DNA of 64,000 nt from positions 342,427-406,426 of the forward strand of contig NZ_SCKT01000002.1 of NCBI RefSeq assembly GCF_014155765.1, in the 5' to 3' direction. The notes under the pieces were generated by a model. The model was given only the letters and a program-made list of their open reading frames with translations, was not told the origin of the DNA and did no database searches. The translations under genes and the position numbers were made by a program. This DNA is from Pantoea dispersa (lineage in GTDB: Bacteria; Pseudomonadota; Gammaproteobacteria; Enterobacterales; Enterobacteriaceae). Shown in pieces: positions 50,075-58,961 of the stretch. Position 1 is the first letter of the stretch. The number at the start of each line of letters is the position of its first letter.

Positions 50075-51814
50075 TTGTCTGCTGTTCACTCTGCAGCACC
50101 GCGCGGCGCGGTGCTTAATCTGCTACGCCGCTTACATTTTTACATTGGCCTGTTTGTCGCGCCGTTCATCTTCGTGGCGGCGCTCAGCGGCACGCTCTAT
50201 GTGCTGACGCCGCAGCTGGAAAATCTGATCTACGCTGATGCGCTCACCGCGCAGCCGCAGGGCAATGCACAACCGCTCTCGGCGCAGATCGCCGCGGCAC
50301 GCGCCTATGCGGGCGAAAATCAGCACATTTATGCGGTTCGACCTGCGCCCGCCGCGCGCGATACCACGCGCGTACAGTTCAGCGATGCCACACTTGGTCC
50401 GTCGCAGTCGCGCGCGGTGTTTATCGATCCCTACAGCCTCAAAGTAACCGGCGACATGACGGTGTATGGCACCAGTGGCGTGTTGCCGCTGCGCACCACG
50501 CTCGATCTGCTGCACAGCAGCCTGTTACTCGGTGACTTTGGTCGCAACTACAGCGAACTGGCGGCGAGCTGGCTGTGGGTGGCCGCGCTCGGCGGCGTGC
50601 TGCTGTGGCTGGGCACGCGACCAAAACGCCGGCTGAAAACCGTGCGAAAGGGGTTTGCCTTCACCCGGCACTGGCACATCACGCTGGGGCTGACGCTGAT
50701 GCTCGGGCTGCTGTTCTTCTCCGTTACCGGCCTCACCTGGTCACAATGGGCAGGTGGCAATATCGATAAGATGCGCACCGAGCTTAACTGGCTGACGCCA
50801 CAGGTGAATACGGCGCTCAGCGGTGATGCGCCCGCCGCGCCGGCCGATCCTCACGCCGATCACCGCAGTATGCCGGACATGGACATGACCAGCATGCCGA
50901 TGTCGTCGATGGCGAAACCGGCGGCGCAGCCGGCGAAGTCACTGCCGGCAAATGCCGCCGACGCTGACTGGGATCGCGTGCTGGCGGCGGCACGTCAGGA
51001 TGGCATCCGCGCGGCTAAAGTGGAGCTGCGCCAGCCGAAAAGCGAGGGCAAAGCCTGGACTGTCAGCGAGATTGATCGCAGCTGGCCCACCCAGGTGGAT
51101 GCGGTGTCCGTGAATCCGCACAGCTTCGCGATTGTCGATCACGTCTGGTTTGATCGCTTCCCGCTGGTGGCAAAACTGACGCGCTGGGGCGTCGATGCGC
51201 ACATGGGCGTGCTGTTTGGCTGGCCTAATCAGCTGTTGCTGGCGCTGTTTGGCCTGGGTTTGTGCAGCATGATTGTGCTGGGTTATCGCATGTGGTGGCT
51301 GCGCCGCCCGGCTCTCGATCAGGCCAGCCCGGCGCAAACCATGAGCGCAAGCTGGCTGGCGCTGCCGCACTATGCCAAAGGGGTCTGCCTGATGCTGGCG
51401 CTGGCGCTCGGTTATGCCCTGCCGGTGATGGGCGTCAGCCTGCTGGCCTTCGTGCTGGTGGACGTACTGCGCTGGCGCAGACAACAACGTGCGCCGATGA
51501 GCGAAGCGGAAATTCTCGCTGCGCAGCAGTCGCCGCTCGGTATCGTGCGGGCGCGCTTCACGGTGAAACGCAAGGAGATGCGTTACTACCTGCGTGGGCT
51601 GTTTATTCTGGCGCTGATTGTCGGTACGGTGATGAGCAATGCGATTATCGGCGGCGTGATCGATCAATACGGCATCCCGTTCAGCCACTGGACGCTGACC
51701 ATGTATCTGACGCAGGGCTTTATGATCGCGCTTTACACCACGGTGTTCACCGCGCTGATGTCGATTCCGCTGTGGTATTTCTTCCTCGGCGAAAAGGATG
51801 ATTCGCAGGGATAA
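50075..51814 (+). CDS. PepSY-associated transmembrane protein
   Basis: 579 residues from TTG 50075, supported by GGAAGGAAG upstream. The N-terminus (RLHFYIGLFVAPFIFVAALSG) is the PepSY-TM signature, with further helices ASWLWVAALGGVLLWLG and HWHITLGLTLMLGLLFFSVTG. A periplasmic loop holds a Met/His-rich run (DHRSMPDMDMTSMPMSSMA), like the preceding protein. Family members reduce or move metals (PiuB-like). Together the pair suggests copper or iron handling at the inner membrane; the metal is not proven. Confidence 0.84.
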   Translation: MSAVHSAAPRGAVLNLLRRLHFYIGLFVAPFIFVAALSGTLYVLTPQLENLIYADALTAQPQGNAQPLSAQIAAARAYAGENQHIYAVRPAPAARDTTRVQFSDATLGPSQSRAVFIDPYSLKVTGDMTVYGTSGVLPLRTTLDLLHSSLLLGDFGRNYSELAASWLWVAALGGVLLWLGTRPKRRLKTVRKGFAFTRHWHITLGLTLMLGLLFFSVTGLTWSQWAGGNIDKMRTELNWLTPQVNTALSGDAPAAPADPHADHRSMPDMDMTSMPMSSMAKPAAQPAKSLPANAADADWDRVLAAARQDGIRAAKVELRQPKSEGKAWTVSEIDRSWPTQVDAVSVNPHSFAIVDHVWFDRFPLVAKLTRWGVDAHMGVLFGWPNQLLLALFGLGLCSMIVLGYRMWWLRRPALDQASPAQTMSASWLALPHYAKGVCLMLALALGYALPVMGVSLLAFVLVDVLRWRRQQRAPMSEAEILAAQQSPLGIVRARFTVKRKEMRYYLRGLFILALIVGTVMSNAIIGGVIDQYGIPFSHWTLTMYLTQGFMIALYTTVFTALMSIPLWYFFLGEKDDSQG

Positions 51815-51819
51815 GGCGT

Positions 51820-51855
51820 AAAAAACGGCGGATGATCCCCCATCCGCCGTTTTGT
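51820..51855. terminator. Bidirectional rho-independent terminator
   Basis: AAAACGGCGGATG, 6-nt loop, CATCCGCCGTTTT: a 13-bp perfect stem whose A/T ends give U-runs on both strands, between the convergent PepSY and ahr genes. Confidence 0.88.
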
Positions 51856-51882
51856 CTGACAAATGTCAGCGTGTTATCCGCC

Positions 51883-52899
51883 TCAGAAATCGGCCTTCAG
51901 CACCACGCGGTAATTAGCTTTACCGGCGCGTACGTGATCCAGCGCTTCATTGATTTTTGACATCGGGAACTCTTCCACCTGCGGTGCCACATCGGCGCGT
52001 GACGCCAGACGCATCAGCTTACGCAGCTGGCCCGGTGAACCGGTAGAAGAACCCGTTACCGCGCGATCGCCCAGAATCAGACTGAACGCCGGCACTTCAA
52101 ATGGCTTCATCACCGCGCCCACGGTGTGGAACTTACCGTGCGGAGCCAGCGCCTGGAAGTACGGCTGCCAGTCCAGATCGACGGCTACGGTGCTGATAAC
52201 CAAATCAAATTGCCCGGCCAGCGCGTTCAGCGCCTGCGGATCGCGGCTGTTGACCACACGATCGGCGCCCATGGCTTTGATGGATTCGGTTTTGCTGGCA
52301 TTCGAGCTGAACGCCGTAACTTCAGCACCCATGGCGCGCAGCAGTTTGATCGCCATATGGCCGAGGCCGCCAATACCGATAACGCCGACGCGGCTGGTGG
52401 CCGTTACATGGTGCATCAGCAGCGGTTTAAACACGGTAATCCCACCGCACAGCAGCGGACCGGCAGAGGTGATGTCCATGGATTCCGGCAGCGGAATCAC
52501 CCACTGCCAGTCGGCGCGCAGATGGCTGGCGAAACCGCCTTTGTTCATGATGGTTGGCACTGAACCGTTCTCACAGTTGACCTGCTCGCCATTGATGCAG
52601 GCATCACAGTGCTGGCAGCTTTTCGCGGTCCAGCCGATACCCACGCGCTGCCCGACCTTCAATCCTTTGTCCTGCGCCGCATCGCCGAGTGCGCTGATGC
52701 GACCAATCACTTCGTGACCGGCAATGACCGGATAAGAGGAAATGCCCCACTCGTTATCAATCATCGACAAATCAGAATGGCACACACCGCAGTAATCGAC
52801 CTCAACCAGCACTTCTTCCGCCGCCAGCGGACCGGTTTCGTACTCGTACGGTACCAGCGCATCACCAGCGTTGTGTGCGGCATAACTTTTGATTTTCAT
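51883..52899 (-). CDS. ahr: NADPH-dependent aldehyde reductase Ahr (YjgB)
   Basis: 338 residues, near-collinear with E. coli Ahr: [27 protein letters not shown] cut as [23 protein letters not shown], structural zinc C-x2-C-x2-C-x7-C in [31 protein letters not shown] for the cofactor and [12 protein letters not shown] at the end. Reduces a range of aldehydes to alcohols. Single gene, flanked by a strong terminator. Confidence 0.93.
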   Translation of the reverse strand: MKIKSYAAHNAGDALVPYEYETGPLAAEEVLVEVDYCGVCHSDLSMIDNEWGISSYPVIAGHEVIGRISALGDAAQDKGLKVGQRVGIGWTAKSCQHCDACINGEQVNCENGSVPTIMNKGGFASHLRADWQWVIPLPESMDITSAGPLLCGGITVFKPLLMHHVTATSRVGVIGIGGLGHMAIKLLRAMGAEVTAFSSNASKTESIKAMGADRVVNSRDPQALNALAGQFDLVISTVAVDLDWQPYFQALAPHGKFHTVGAVMKPFEVPAFSLILGDRAVTGSSTGSPGQLRKLMRLASRADVAPQVEEFPMSKINEALDHVRAGKANYRVVLKADF

Positions 52900-53022
52900 T
52901 ACTGTCCTCTGTTTTCAGCGTTGTTAACCCGGGAAGTCTAGCAGAGCGTATTGCCTGATTATGATTAAATTTCAGCCAATTAGAGTCTGTTAAGCGCAAC
53001 GGAGAAAGAAAAGCATTTCGCG

Positions 53023-53292
53023 TTAAAGCGAATCGTGACTGGGCGGACTGCGGAACGCATGGCGCGCCTCTTCTATCAGCTGGCTGGCGGTGACGGTGGG
53101 CGGCAAACGCGTCAGCACTTTGCTGGCCTGCCAGTAACACAGCACCATCTCCTCGTTAGTTTCGTTCTCCGCCATTTCCCTTAAGCGCCTGCGCAGGCTC
53201 AGCACGTCCAGCGTTTGCTGTTCATCCACCATCTCAGCGATGGTTTGGTTGATGACCTGATGAATAATTTTCCAGGAAAGATCGGCAAACAC
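53023..53292 (-). CDS. Hypothetical helical protein
   Basis: 89 residues from GTG 53292, chosen because GAGG stands six bases upstream; the frame runs to 53361 without a ribosome site. Predicted almost all helical and charged: LSWKIIHQVINQTIAEMVDE, LSLRRRLREMAENETNEEM, ASQLIEEARHAF. No signal peptide or known motif recognised. Alone, with about 300 bp before the next gene. Confidence 0.55.
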   Translation of the reverse strand: MFADLSWKIIHQVINQTIAEMVDEQQTLDVLSLRRRLREMAENETNEEMVLCYWQASKVLTRLPPTVTASQLIEEARHAFRSPPSHDSL

Positions 53293-53600
53293 GTTAAACC
53301 TCGTGACGTAGTAACGGGCTCCAGGCAAATGAGGAAAAGGTGCACGCCCAGCGGCATGCAAAATAATCCAACTGGGATAACTATAGCCGCTTATTTAACC
53401 AGCAGACGGCTGGCCGCCTGTGTTTGCGGTAGCTCACGGATCGGTAAATGAATTTTTTCTCTCAGCGCGCGTTGCAATGGCACTAAAACCCGGCACTGGC
53501 GCGCGACCGCAGGATTTCGCAACAGATTTTACCTTGCGCTAAAACGGAGAATTCCGATAATCGCTATTTACTCATTTATATAGCGATAAGGAATCTCCGC
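53293..53600. other. 308-bp intergenic region with a ModE-like site
   Basis: Divergent promoter region between the helical hypothetical gene and the molybdate-type binding protein. The right end holds the ModE-like palindrome (53560-53587). Nothing else is assigned; the middle part has no open frame with a ribosome site. Confidence 0.6.
53560..53587. promoter_or_regulatory. ModE-like operator
   Basis: ATCGCTAT and ATAGCGAT are perfect 8-bp arms with a 12-bp AT-rich spacer. Read on the minus strand it begins ATCGCTATATA and ends TAAATAGCGAT, very close to the E. coli ModE box (ATCGNTATATA-N6-TATATAACGAT). It ends 13 bp before the start of a molybdate/tungstate-type binding-protein gene, where ModE-Mo would repress. 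Confidence 0.72.
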
Positions 53601-54521
53601 GTGAAGACGCTTACCCTACTGTTAATGACTGCCGCCGGCGGATTGAGTTTACCGGCGCAGGCCGCTATGGATATCCGCGTGACGTATGCCGGCTCGATGG
53701 GAAAAGTGATGGATCAGGCACTGGGCCCGGCATTTGCACAACAGCATGACGGTAAGTATGAAGGTCAGGGCCAGGGGGCTTACGGCATGGCGCGCCTGCT
53801 GGCGAGCAAAAAAACCACTGCTGACGTGTTCGTGTCTATTACTCCCGGTCCGATGCAGATCCTGAAAGATGCCGGACTGATCGACAACGCAGTACCGGTA
53901 GCCAGCACCAGCATGGTGATCGCCTATAACCCGAAGGGGCCGTTTGCGCCGCAGTTTGCCGCAGCCAAAGGCAATGATGGCCGCTGGCTTCAGCTGCTGG
54001 CAGCGCCGGGACTGAAATTTGGTCGGACCGATCCGGTAAACGATCCTAAAGGCCAGAACATCATTTTCACCCTGCTACTGGCGCAGAAGTATTACCGGCA
54101 GCCCGGCATCGCTGACCACATTCTCGGCGGTTACCAGAATCCCGCACAAACCCATCTGGAAGGTGGCTTGCTGACGCGGCTCGAGAGCGGTCAGGTGGAT
54201 GCAGCTGCGGGCTATGAAAGCGAAGTGATCTCTGCCCATCAGCCTTACATCGCGCTGCCCGATGAAATCAACCTCAGCAATCCGGCGATGGCGACTAAGT
54301 GGTACAACACGGTCAGCTTTAGCGTCAAAGACAGCCAGGGTAAAGATAAAGTGCTGCACACCCAGCCACTGGTCTACTACGCGGCGGTGCTCAGGAATGC
54401 GCCGCACGGTACGGCCGCTGGCAAAGCCTTTGTAGATTTCATGCTGAGTCCGTCAGGACAGGCGCTGTTTAAACAGCAAGGCTACGCCGCACCGAAGGGC
54501 GATGGGCTTTATACGCCATGA
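53601..54521 (+). CDS. Molybdate/tungstate-type ABC substrate-binding protein
   Basis: 306 residues from GTG 53601 (AAGGAA upstream). Signal peptide ending LPAQA, then VTYAGSMGKVMDQALGPAF, the oxyanion-site start of the ModA/WtpA fold, QGQGAYGMARLLASKKTTADVF cut in two, and AAGYESEVI. The ModE-like palindrome in front supports molybdate or tungstate. Overlaps the permease gene by 4 bp. Confidence 0.85.
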   Translation: MKTLTLLLMTAAGGLSLPAQAAMDIRVTYAGSMGKVMDQALGPAFAQQHDGKYEGQGQGAYGMARLLASKKTTADVFVSITPGPMQILKDAGLIDNAVPVASTSMVIAYNPKGPFAPQFAAAKGNDGRWLQLLAAPGLKFGRTDPVNDPKGQNIIFTLLLAQKYYRQPGIADHILGGYQNPAQTHLEGGLLTRLESGQVDAAAGYESEVISAHQPYIALPDEINLSNPAMATKWYNTVSFSVKDSQGKDKVLHTQPLVYYAAVLRNAPHGTAAGKAFVDFMLSPSGQALFKQQGYAAPKGDGLYTP

Positions 54522-55300
54522 AAATCCGCCATGCTGGCGCGCTGTGGCTGTCGCTGCCCGCCCTGGTGCTGCTGGCCGTGCCGTTTATCACCCTGATGGG
54601 CGTCACACACTGGCAACATCTGCGGCTGGCGTGGGGTGACGGCGCGGCGATTACCACTTCGCTCAGTCTGGGAGCGATCGCGCTGGTGCTGATTTTTCTG
54701 ACCGGCTTACCGCTGGCCTGGTGGCTGTCGCAGGCGCGGGGAAAAATACGCTGGCTGGTGGAAACGCTGGTGATGATTCCGCTGCTGACGCCGCCGCTGG
54801 CGATGGGAATCCTGCTGGTCAGCGCGTACGGTCCGTACAGTTTGCCTGGCCAGCTGCTGAGCAAGCTTGGCTGGACGCTGGTGAACAATCCCGCCGCCTT
54901 TATTCTGGCGCAGTGGTATGGCGCGCTGCCCTACTTTGTCACCAGCGCACGCTCGGCGTTTATCGCGGTGCCGCCGGAGATCCTTGAAGCGGGCCGGACG
55001 CTGGGTGCCGCGCCATGGCCGCGCTTCTGGCGGCTGGCGCTGCCCCTGGCCGCACCGGGCCTGGCGTCGGCTACGGCACTGGCGTGGGTGCGGGCGATGG
55101 GCGAATTCGGCATTGTGATGATTTTCGCCTGGTTTCCCCACGGAATGCCGGCGCAGCTGTACAACAATCTGCAAAACGACGGCGTGGATGCGGTGTATGT
55201 GCTGTTGTGGCTGTTACTGCTGTTTACCCTGCCGGTGCCGCTGCTGTGCGCGCTGGCTTCCCGGCGCGCGCTCTGCGGCAACACGGCGCGGTATCATTAG
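54518..55300 (+). CDS. Molybdate/tungstate-type ABC permease (ModB/WtpB-like)
   Basis: 260 residues with about six helices; the coupling loop EILEAGRTLGAAPWPRFWRLALP and MGEFGIVMIFAWF follow ModB/CysT-type permeases. ATGA overlap with the binding-protein gene. No ATPase gene follows: the next gene is a convergent response regulator overlapping by 4 bp. The transporter must borrow an ATPase such as chromosomal ModC, or has lost one. Confidence 0.87.
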   Translation: MKIRHAGALWLSLPALVLLAVPFITLMGVTHWQHLRLAWGDGAAITTSLSLGAIALVLIFLTGLPLAWWLSQARGKIRWLVETLVMIPLLTPPLAMGILLVSAYGPYSLPGQLLSKLGWTLVNNPAAFILAQWYGALPYFVTSARSAFIAVPPEILEAGRTLGAAPWPRFWRLALPLAAPGLASATALAWVRAMGEFGIVMIFAWFPHGMPAQLYNNLQNDGVDAVYVLLWLLLLFTLPVPLLCALASRRALCGNTARYH

Positions 55301-55686
55301 AGGCTGGCGCGCTGCTCACTCTCACGCATCGCCAGCCGGACCGTCTCCAGCAGCGGTTCAATCTCCAGCGGCCGGGTGAAAAAGGCAAAGGCGCCCTGAG
55401 CAAACAAGCGCCGGCAGGCCTCCAGCGTGTCGTGCCCGGTCATGATGATCACCGGCAGCAGCGGATGGCGTGCACCCTGCCGGGCCAGCCAGCTCAGGCC
55501 GCTACTCTCTGGCTGTCGCACGTCAAGCAGCAGACAGCCGCATACGGCTTGCTGACCAGCGGCGGCTGTTTCGAACGATGCCAGGTCGGCAAAGTCGGCG
55601 ACCTCGTAGTCCACGGTTCGCAGCAGAAATCCCAGCGACTCACGCACGGATACATCATCATCCACTAACCACACCTTCGCGCCCAT
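55297..55686 (-). CDS. Single-domain response regulator (FixJ-like receiver only)
   Basis: 129 residues from ATG 55686 (GGAG upstream), a receiver domain with no output domain. Acidic pocket D9-D10-D11, phospho-acceptor Asp55 in LLLDVRQPESSG, Thr83 in IMTGH. The invariant Lys of receivers is Arg105 (FFTRPLE), and the FixJ loop GHGD is changed. FixJ proteins are about 200 residues, so the C-terminal helix-turn-helix is missing. Its end overlaps the opposing permease by 4 bp. No histidine kinase is adjacent. Confidence 0.8.
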   Translation of the reverse strand: MGAKVWLVDDDVSVRESLGFLLRTVDYEVADFADLASFETAAAGQQAVCGCLLLDVRQPESSGLSWLARQGARHPLLPVIIMTGHDTLEACRRLFAQGAFAFFTRPLEIEPLLETVRLAMRESEQRASL

Positions 55687-55823
55687 TACGTACTCCGCCT
55701 GTAGAAAAATGAGGAAAATTTCGGCCCTCTCTGTCGCGCGGTGACGCAACAGCAGCCAGACCTGACGGTAGCTGGTTATCGATGGACGTGAAGTGCGCGA
55801 CAGCGTGCACCTTCCCTGCGCCG

Positions 55824-55857
55824 ATAAAAAAGCCCTCCGTTGAGGGAGGGCGATTTT
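55824..55857. terminator. Bidirectional terminator after the opine-type ABC operon
   Basis: GCCCTCC (55832-55838) and GGAGGGC (55845-55851) form a 7-bp GC stem, with a T run on the minus strand (55831-55825) and TTTTT on the plus strand (55854-55858). It closes the leftward ABC operon about 40 bp past its last stop. Confidence 0.85.
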
Positions 55858-55896
55858 TCCATAATTTGGCTTAGAACACCATTGGCACAAATCTGG

Positions 55897-56673
55897 TTAG
55901 CTGTTGCGCTGCAGGTGGCTGCTGACAAAAGCGCGACAGCGCGCCGAGATCGGTTCACTGAACACCTGCTGCGGCGATCCGGACTCTTCGATTTTGCCCT
56001 GATGCAGAAACACCGCTTTGTTGGATACATCGCGCGCAAACCCCATTTCATGGGTGACGATAATCATGGTGCGCCCCTCTTCCGCCAGGCTGCGGATGAC
56101 GCGCAGCACTTCGCCCACCAGCTCCGGGTCGAGCGCGGAAGTGGGTTCATCAAACAGTATCGCTTTCGGCTGCTGCGCCAGCGCCCGGGCAATCGCCACG
56201 CGCTGCTGCTGTCCACCGGAAAGCTGTGACGGCCATGCGTTGCGCTTTTCGTATAACCCGACTTTTTGCAGCAGCGCTTCGGCCTCGGCAACGGCCTCCT
56301 GATGACTGCGCTTTTGCACATGGATCGGCGCCTCAATGATGTTCTGCAGCACGGTTTTGTGCGGCCACAGATTGAAGCCCTGAAACACAAAGCCGAGTTG
56401 CATGCGCATCAGCTTAATGCGGCGGCGCTGTTCACGGCTCAGCTTTTCGTCCGCGTTATCGAGGGTGACCACTTCATCGCCCACGGCAATCTCACCGGCC
56501 TGTGGCACTTCAAGAAACGGGATGCAGCGCAGCAGCGTACTTTTACCGGAACCACTGGCGCCGATCAGCGAAATGACGTCGCCATCCTGCGCCGTCAGGC
56601 TGATGTCATGCAGCACTTCATGCCCGCTATAACTTTTTCTGAGATGGCTCAGGGCAATAGTGGGTTTATTCAT
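55897..56673 (-). CDS. Polar amino acid/opine ABC transporter ATP-binding protein (HisP/OccP-like)
   Basis: 258 residues: Walker A GASGSGKSTLLRC, signature LSGGQQQRVAIARAL, Walker B ILFDEPTSALDPEL, switch IVTHEMGFAR; the LRCIPFLEVPQAGEI form is that of histidine/octopine/nopaline transporters. Last gene of a five-gene leftward operon; overlaps the permease by one base. Confidence 0.93.
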   Translation of the reverse strand: MNKPTIALSHLRKSYSGHEVLHDISLTAQDGDVISLIGASGSGKSTLLRCIPFLEVPQAGEIAVGDEVVTLDNADEKLSREQRRRIKLMRMQLGFVFQGFNLWPHKTVLQNIIEAPIHVQKRSHQEAVAEAEALLQKVGLYEKRNAWPSQLSGGQQQRVAIARALAQQPKAILFDEPTSALDPELVGEVLRVIRSLAEEGRTMIIVTHEMGFARDVSNKAVFLHQGKIEESGSPQQVFSEPISARCRAFVSSHLQRNS

Positions 56674-57356
56674 TAACGTGCTCCAGCGTGATAAGGGGAC
56701 AAACGGCGCTCCAGCAGCGCCACCGCTTTGCTCACCAGCACGGTCAGCAGCAGATAGATAATCGCCGCGCTGATAAACACCTCCAGCGCGCGGAAGGTTT
56801 CTGACACGATGGAGTCGGCGATGCCGGTCATCTCCATCAGGCTGATGGTGCTCACCAGCGATGTGGATTTGATCATCGAGATGATCTCATTGCTGTAGGC
56901 CGGCAGCGCCTGTCGCACCGCCAGCGGCAGCGTGATGCGCCGCAGCGTAGTGAAGCGCGACATGCCGCACACTTTCGCCGCTTCCAGTGACTGCACGCTA
57001 ACCGCATTCAGTCCGCCGCGCAGGATCTCGGCGGTGTAAGCCGCGTCGTTGAGAATCAGCGCAATTAACCCGCACCAGTAGGGCTCACGCAGCAGCGGCC
57101 ACAGCACGCTTTCGCGCACCGCCGGCAGGCTGCCGAGGCCATAGTAAATCATGAAGATTTGTATCAGCAGCGGCGTACCGCGGAACAGCCAGACATAAAA
57201 ACGCGTAACGTAGCTGCCGAGGCGATGCTGACGCAGCAAATTCAGCAGCAGCGCCAGTATCCCGCCGCCCAGCAGGGACAATACCGCCAGGTTGAGCGTC
57301 AGCGGCAGTCCGCGCAGCAGTGCCGCCAGCGTGTGCTGTAAAAAGGTGAAATCCAT
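56673..57356 (-). CDS. Polar amino acid/opine ABC permease (HisM/OccM-like)
   Basis: 227 residues, five helices. FYVWLFRGTPLLIQIFMIYYG and the loop NAVSVQSLEAAKVCGMSRFTTLRR are the HEAA/HisMQ signatures. Pairs with the HisQ-like permease 9 bp upstream and the ATPase downstream. Confidence 0.92.
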   Translation of the reverse strand: MDFTFLQHTLAALLRGLPLTLNLAVLSLLGGGILALLLNLLRQHRLGSYVTRFYVWLFRGTPLLIQIFMIYYGLGSLPAVRESVLWPLLREPYWCGLIALILNDAAYTAEILRGGLNAVSVQSLEAAKVCGMSRFTTLRRITLPLAVRQALPAYSNEIISMIKSTSLVSTISLMEMTGIADSIVSETFRALEVFISAAIIYLLLTVLVSKAVALLERRLSPYHAGAR

Positions 57357-57365
57357 CGTGGCTCC

Positions 57366-58085
57366 TTACAACCGCGCGCGTTGTTGCCCGCGCATGGCCA
57401 CTTTTTCCACATAGCGGAAGAAGAAATCTGAACAGGTGGTGATAATCAGGTAAATCACCGCGCCTACGCTGTAGAAGAAAAACGGCATCTGGGTGGAATT
57501 CGACGCGGTGGAAATCTGGTTCATGGTTTCCACCAGCCCGGTCACCGATACCAGCGCCGACTCCTTAATCACCGATTGCCACTGATTACCCATGCCCGGC
57601 AGCGCGGTGCGCAGCGCCTGCGGCACAATCATGCGGCGGAACAGCATAAAACGGCCCATACCGGTGACCGTAGCGGCTTCCAGCGTGCCGGCAGGAATCG
57701 CGTAAAATGCGCCGCGGAATACGCTGCTCTGATAAGCACCAGAAATCAGCCCGATGGCGATCGCGCCGGCAACGAAGCCGTTAACGTCAAACGGTCCCTG
57801 CAGGCCGATAGCTTCACCGATAAACCCGACCACCTGTCGGCCACCAAAGTAGAACAGGTAGATCACCAGCAGCTCCGGCACGCCGCGAAACAGCGTGATG
57901 TAACCGCTGGCAACACGCTGCTGCCAGCGGCCGCCACCAATCTGCATCCAGCACAGCAGGCTGCCGAGCATCGCGCCCAGCAGCCACGCACACAGCGAGA
58001 CCGTTACCGTGACGGTGGCGGCGTCCAGCAGCACGCCGCCCCAGCCTTCGTCACCAAAACCTAACAGTTGCCAGTCAATAGTCAT
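57366..58085 (-). CDS. Polar amino acid/opine ABC permease (HisQ/OccQ-like)
   Basis: 239 residues; YITLFRGVPELLVIYLFYFGG and SSVFRGAFYAIPAGTLEAATVTGMGRF (two adjacent parts) are typical of HisQ/OccQ. The combination of HisQ and HisM types plus a HisP-type ATPase resembles octopine and nopaline uptake systems. 12 bp after the binding-protein gene. Confidence 0.92.
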   Translation of the reverse strand: MTIDWQLLGFGDEGWGGVLLDAATVTVTVSLCAWLLGAMLGSLLCWMQIGGGRWQQRVASGYITLFRGVPELLVIYLFYFGGRQVVGFIGEAIGLQGPFDVNGFVAGAIAIGLISGAYQSSVFRGAFYAIPAGTLEAATVTGMGRFMLFRRMIVPQALRTALPGMGNQWQSVIKESALVSVTGLVETMNQISTASNSTQMPFFFYSVGAVIYLIITTCSDFFFRYVEKVAMRGQQRARL

Positions 58086-58097
58086 AAGCGCTCAGCA

Positions 58098-58946
58098 TTA
58101 TTCCGCAGGCGCGACGTTCTCGCCGAACCATTTCTCTGACAGTTGCTTCAGCGTGCCGTCTTTGATCATCGATACCAGCGCCTGATCCAGCGCGGCTTTC
58201 AGCTCCGGATTGTTTTTACGAATGGCAATCGCCGAACCCTGGCCCAGTACACCACCCACAAAGCCGTAACCGGTGCTGTTTACCGTATCCGCGTGTTTTT
58301 TCACATAAGCATTGAGATTGGTGCGCGATGCCATGACCGCATCAACCCGGCCATTGAGCAGATCGGCGAAGGTTTCCGGGCCGGCCTGATAGGTACGGAT
58401 AGTCGCGACATCACCGAGGTATTTGTTGAGAAAATCGGCCTGAATGGTAGCGACCTGCACCGCAATGGTTTTGCCTTTGAACTTAGCCTTCAGCGCGTCG
58501 ATGGCTTTGTTCATACCGGCTTCATCGGTCGCCTGTACCACTTCACCGTTGCCCGGCAGGGTATCCACTGCGCTGCCCTTCAGCGTGACGAAGCCCGAAA
58601 CGCTCACGGTGTACTGATGGGTAAAATCCACCACTTCTTCACGTTTTGGCGTCACGGTGACGGCATCGACCACTGCATCATATTTGCCGTCGGCGAGGCC
58701 GGGGATCAGTCCGGACCACTTCTGCGCCACGATTTCATATTTGAATCCTGCGCGTTTCGCCAGCTCGGCCACCATATCGGGCTCGTAGCCGACAATTTTG
58801 CCGCTCGGCGTGGACTGGTTAAACGGCGGATAGGCCGCTTCGGTGGCGAATTTTAACGTGCCAAAATCTTTGGCCTGAACCACAGCGGCAGCAGCCAGCA
58901 GCAACATGCCCGCGGAGGCGGAGAACAGCCCTTTACGCATCATCAT
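58098..58946 (-). CDS. Polar amino acid/opine substrate-binding protein
   Basis: 282 residues of the SBP-3 family: signal peptide ending VVQAK, then FATEAAYPPFNQSTPSGKIVGYEPDMV (landmarks AAYPPFN and GYEPDMV), KYDAVVDAVTVTPKREEVVDFT and AIRKNNPELKAALDQAL. The ligand is likely a basic or N-modified amino acid, since an M20 amidohydrolase is encoded 15 bp upstream in the same operon. Confidence 0.92.
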   Translation of the reverse strand: MMMRKGLFSASAGMLLLAAAAVVQAKDFGTLKFATEAAYPPFNQSTPSGKIVGYEPDMVAELAKRAGFKYEIVAQKWSGLIPGLADGKYDAVVDAVTVTPKREEVVDFTHQYTVSVSGFVTLKGSAVDTLPGNGEVVQATDEAGMNKAIDALKAKFKGKTIAVQVATIQADFLNKYLGDVATIRTYQAGPETFADLLNGRVDAVMASRTNLNAYVKKHADTVNSTGYGFVGGVLGQGSAIAIRKNNPELKAALDQALVSMIKDGTLKQLSEKWFGENVAPAE

Positions 58947-58961
58947 AAAACCTCATTATTA

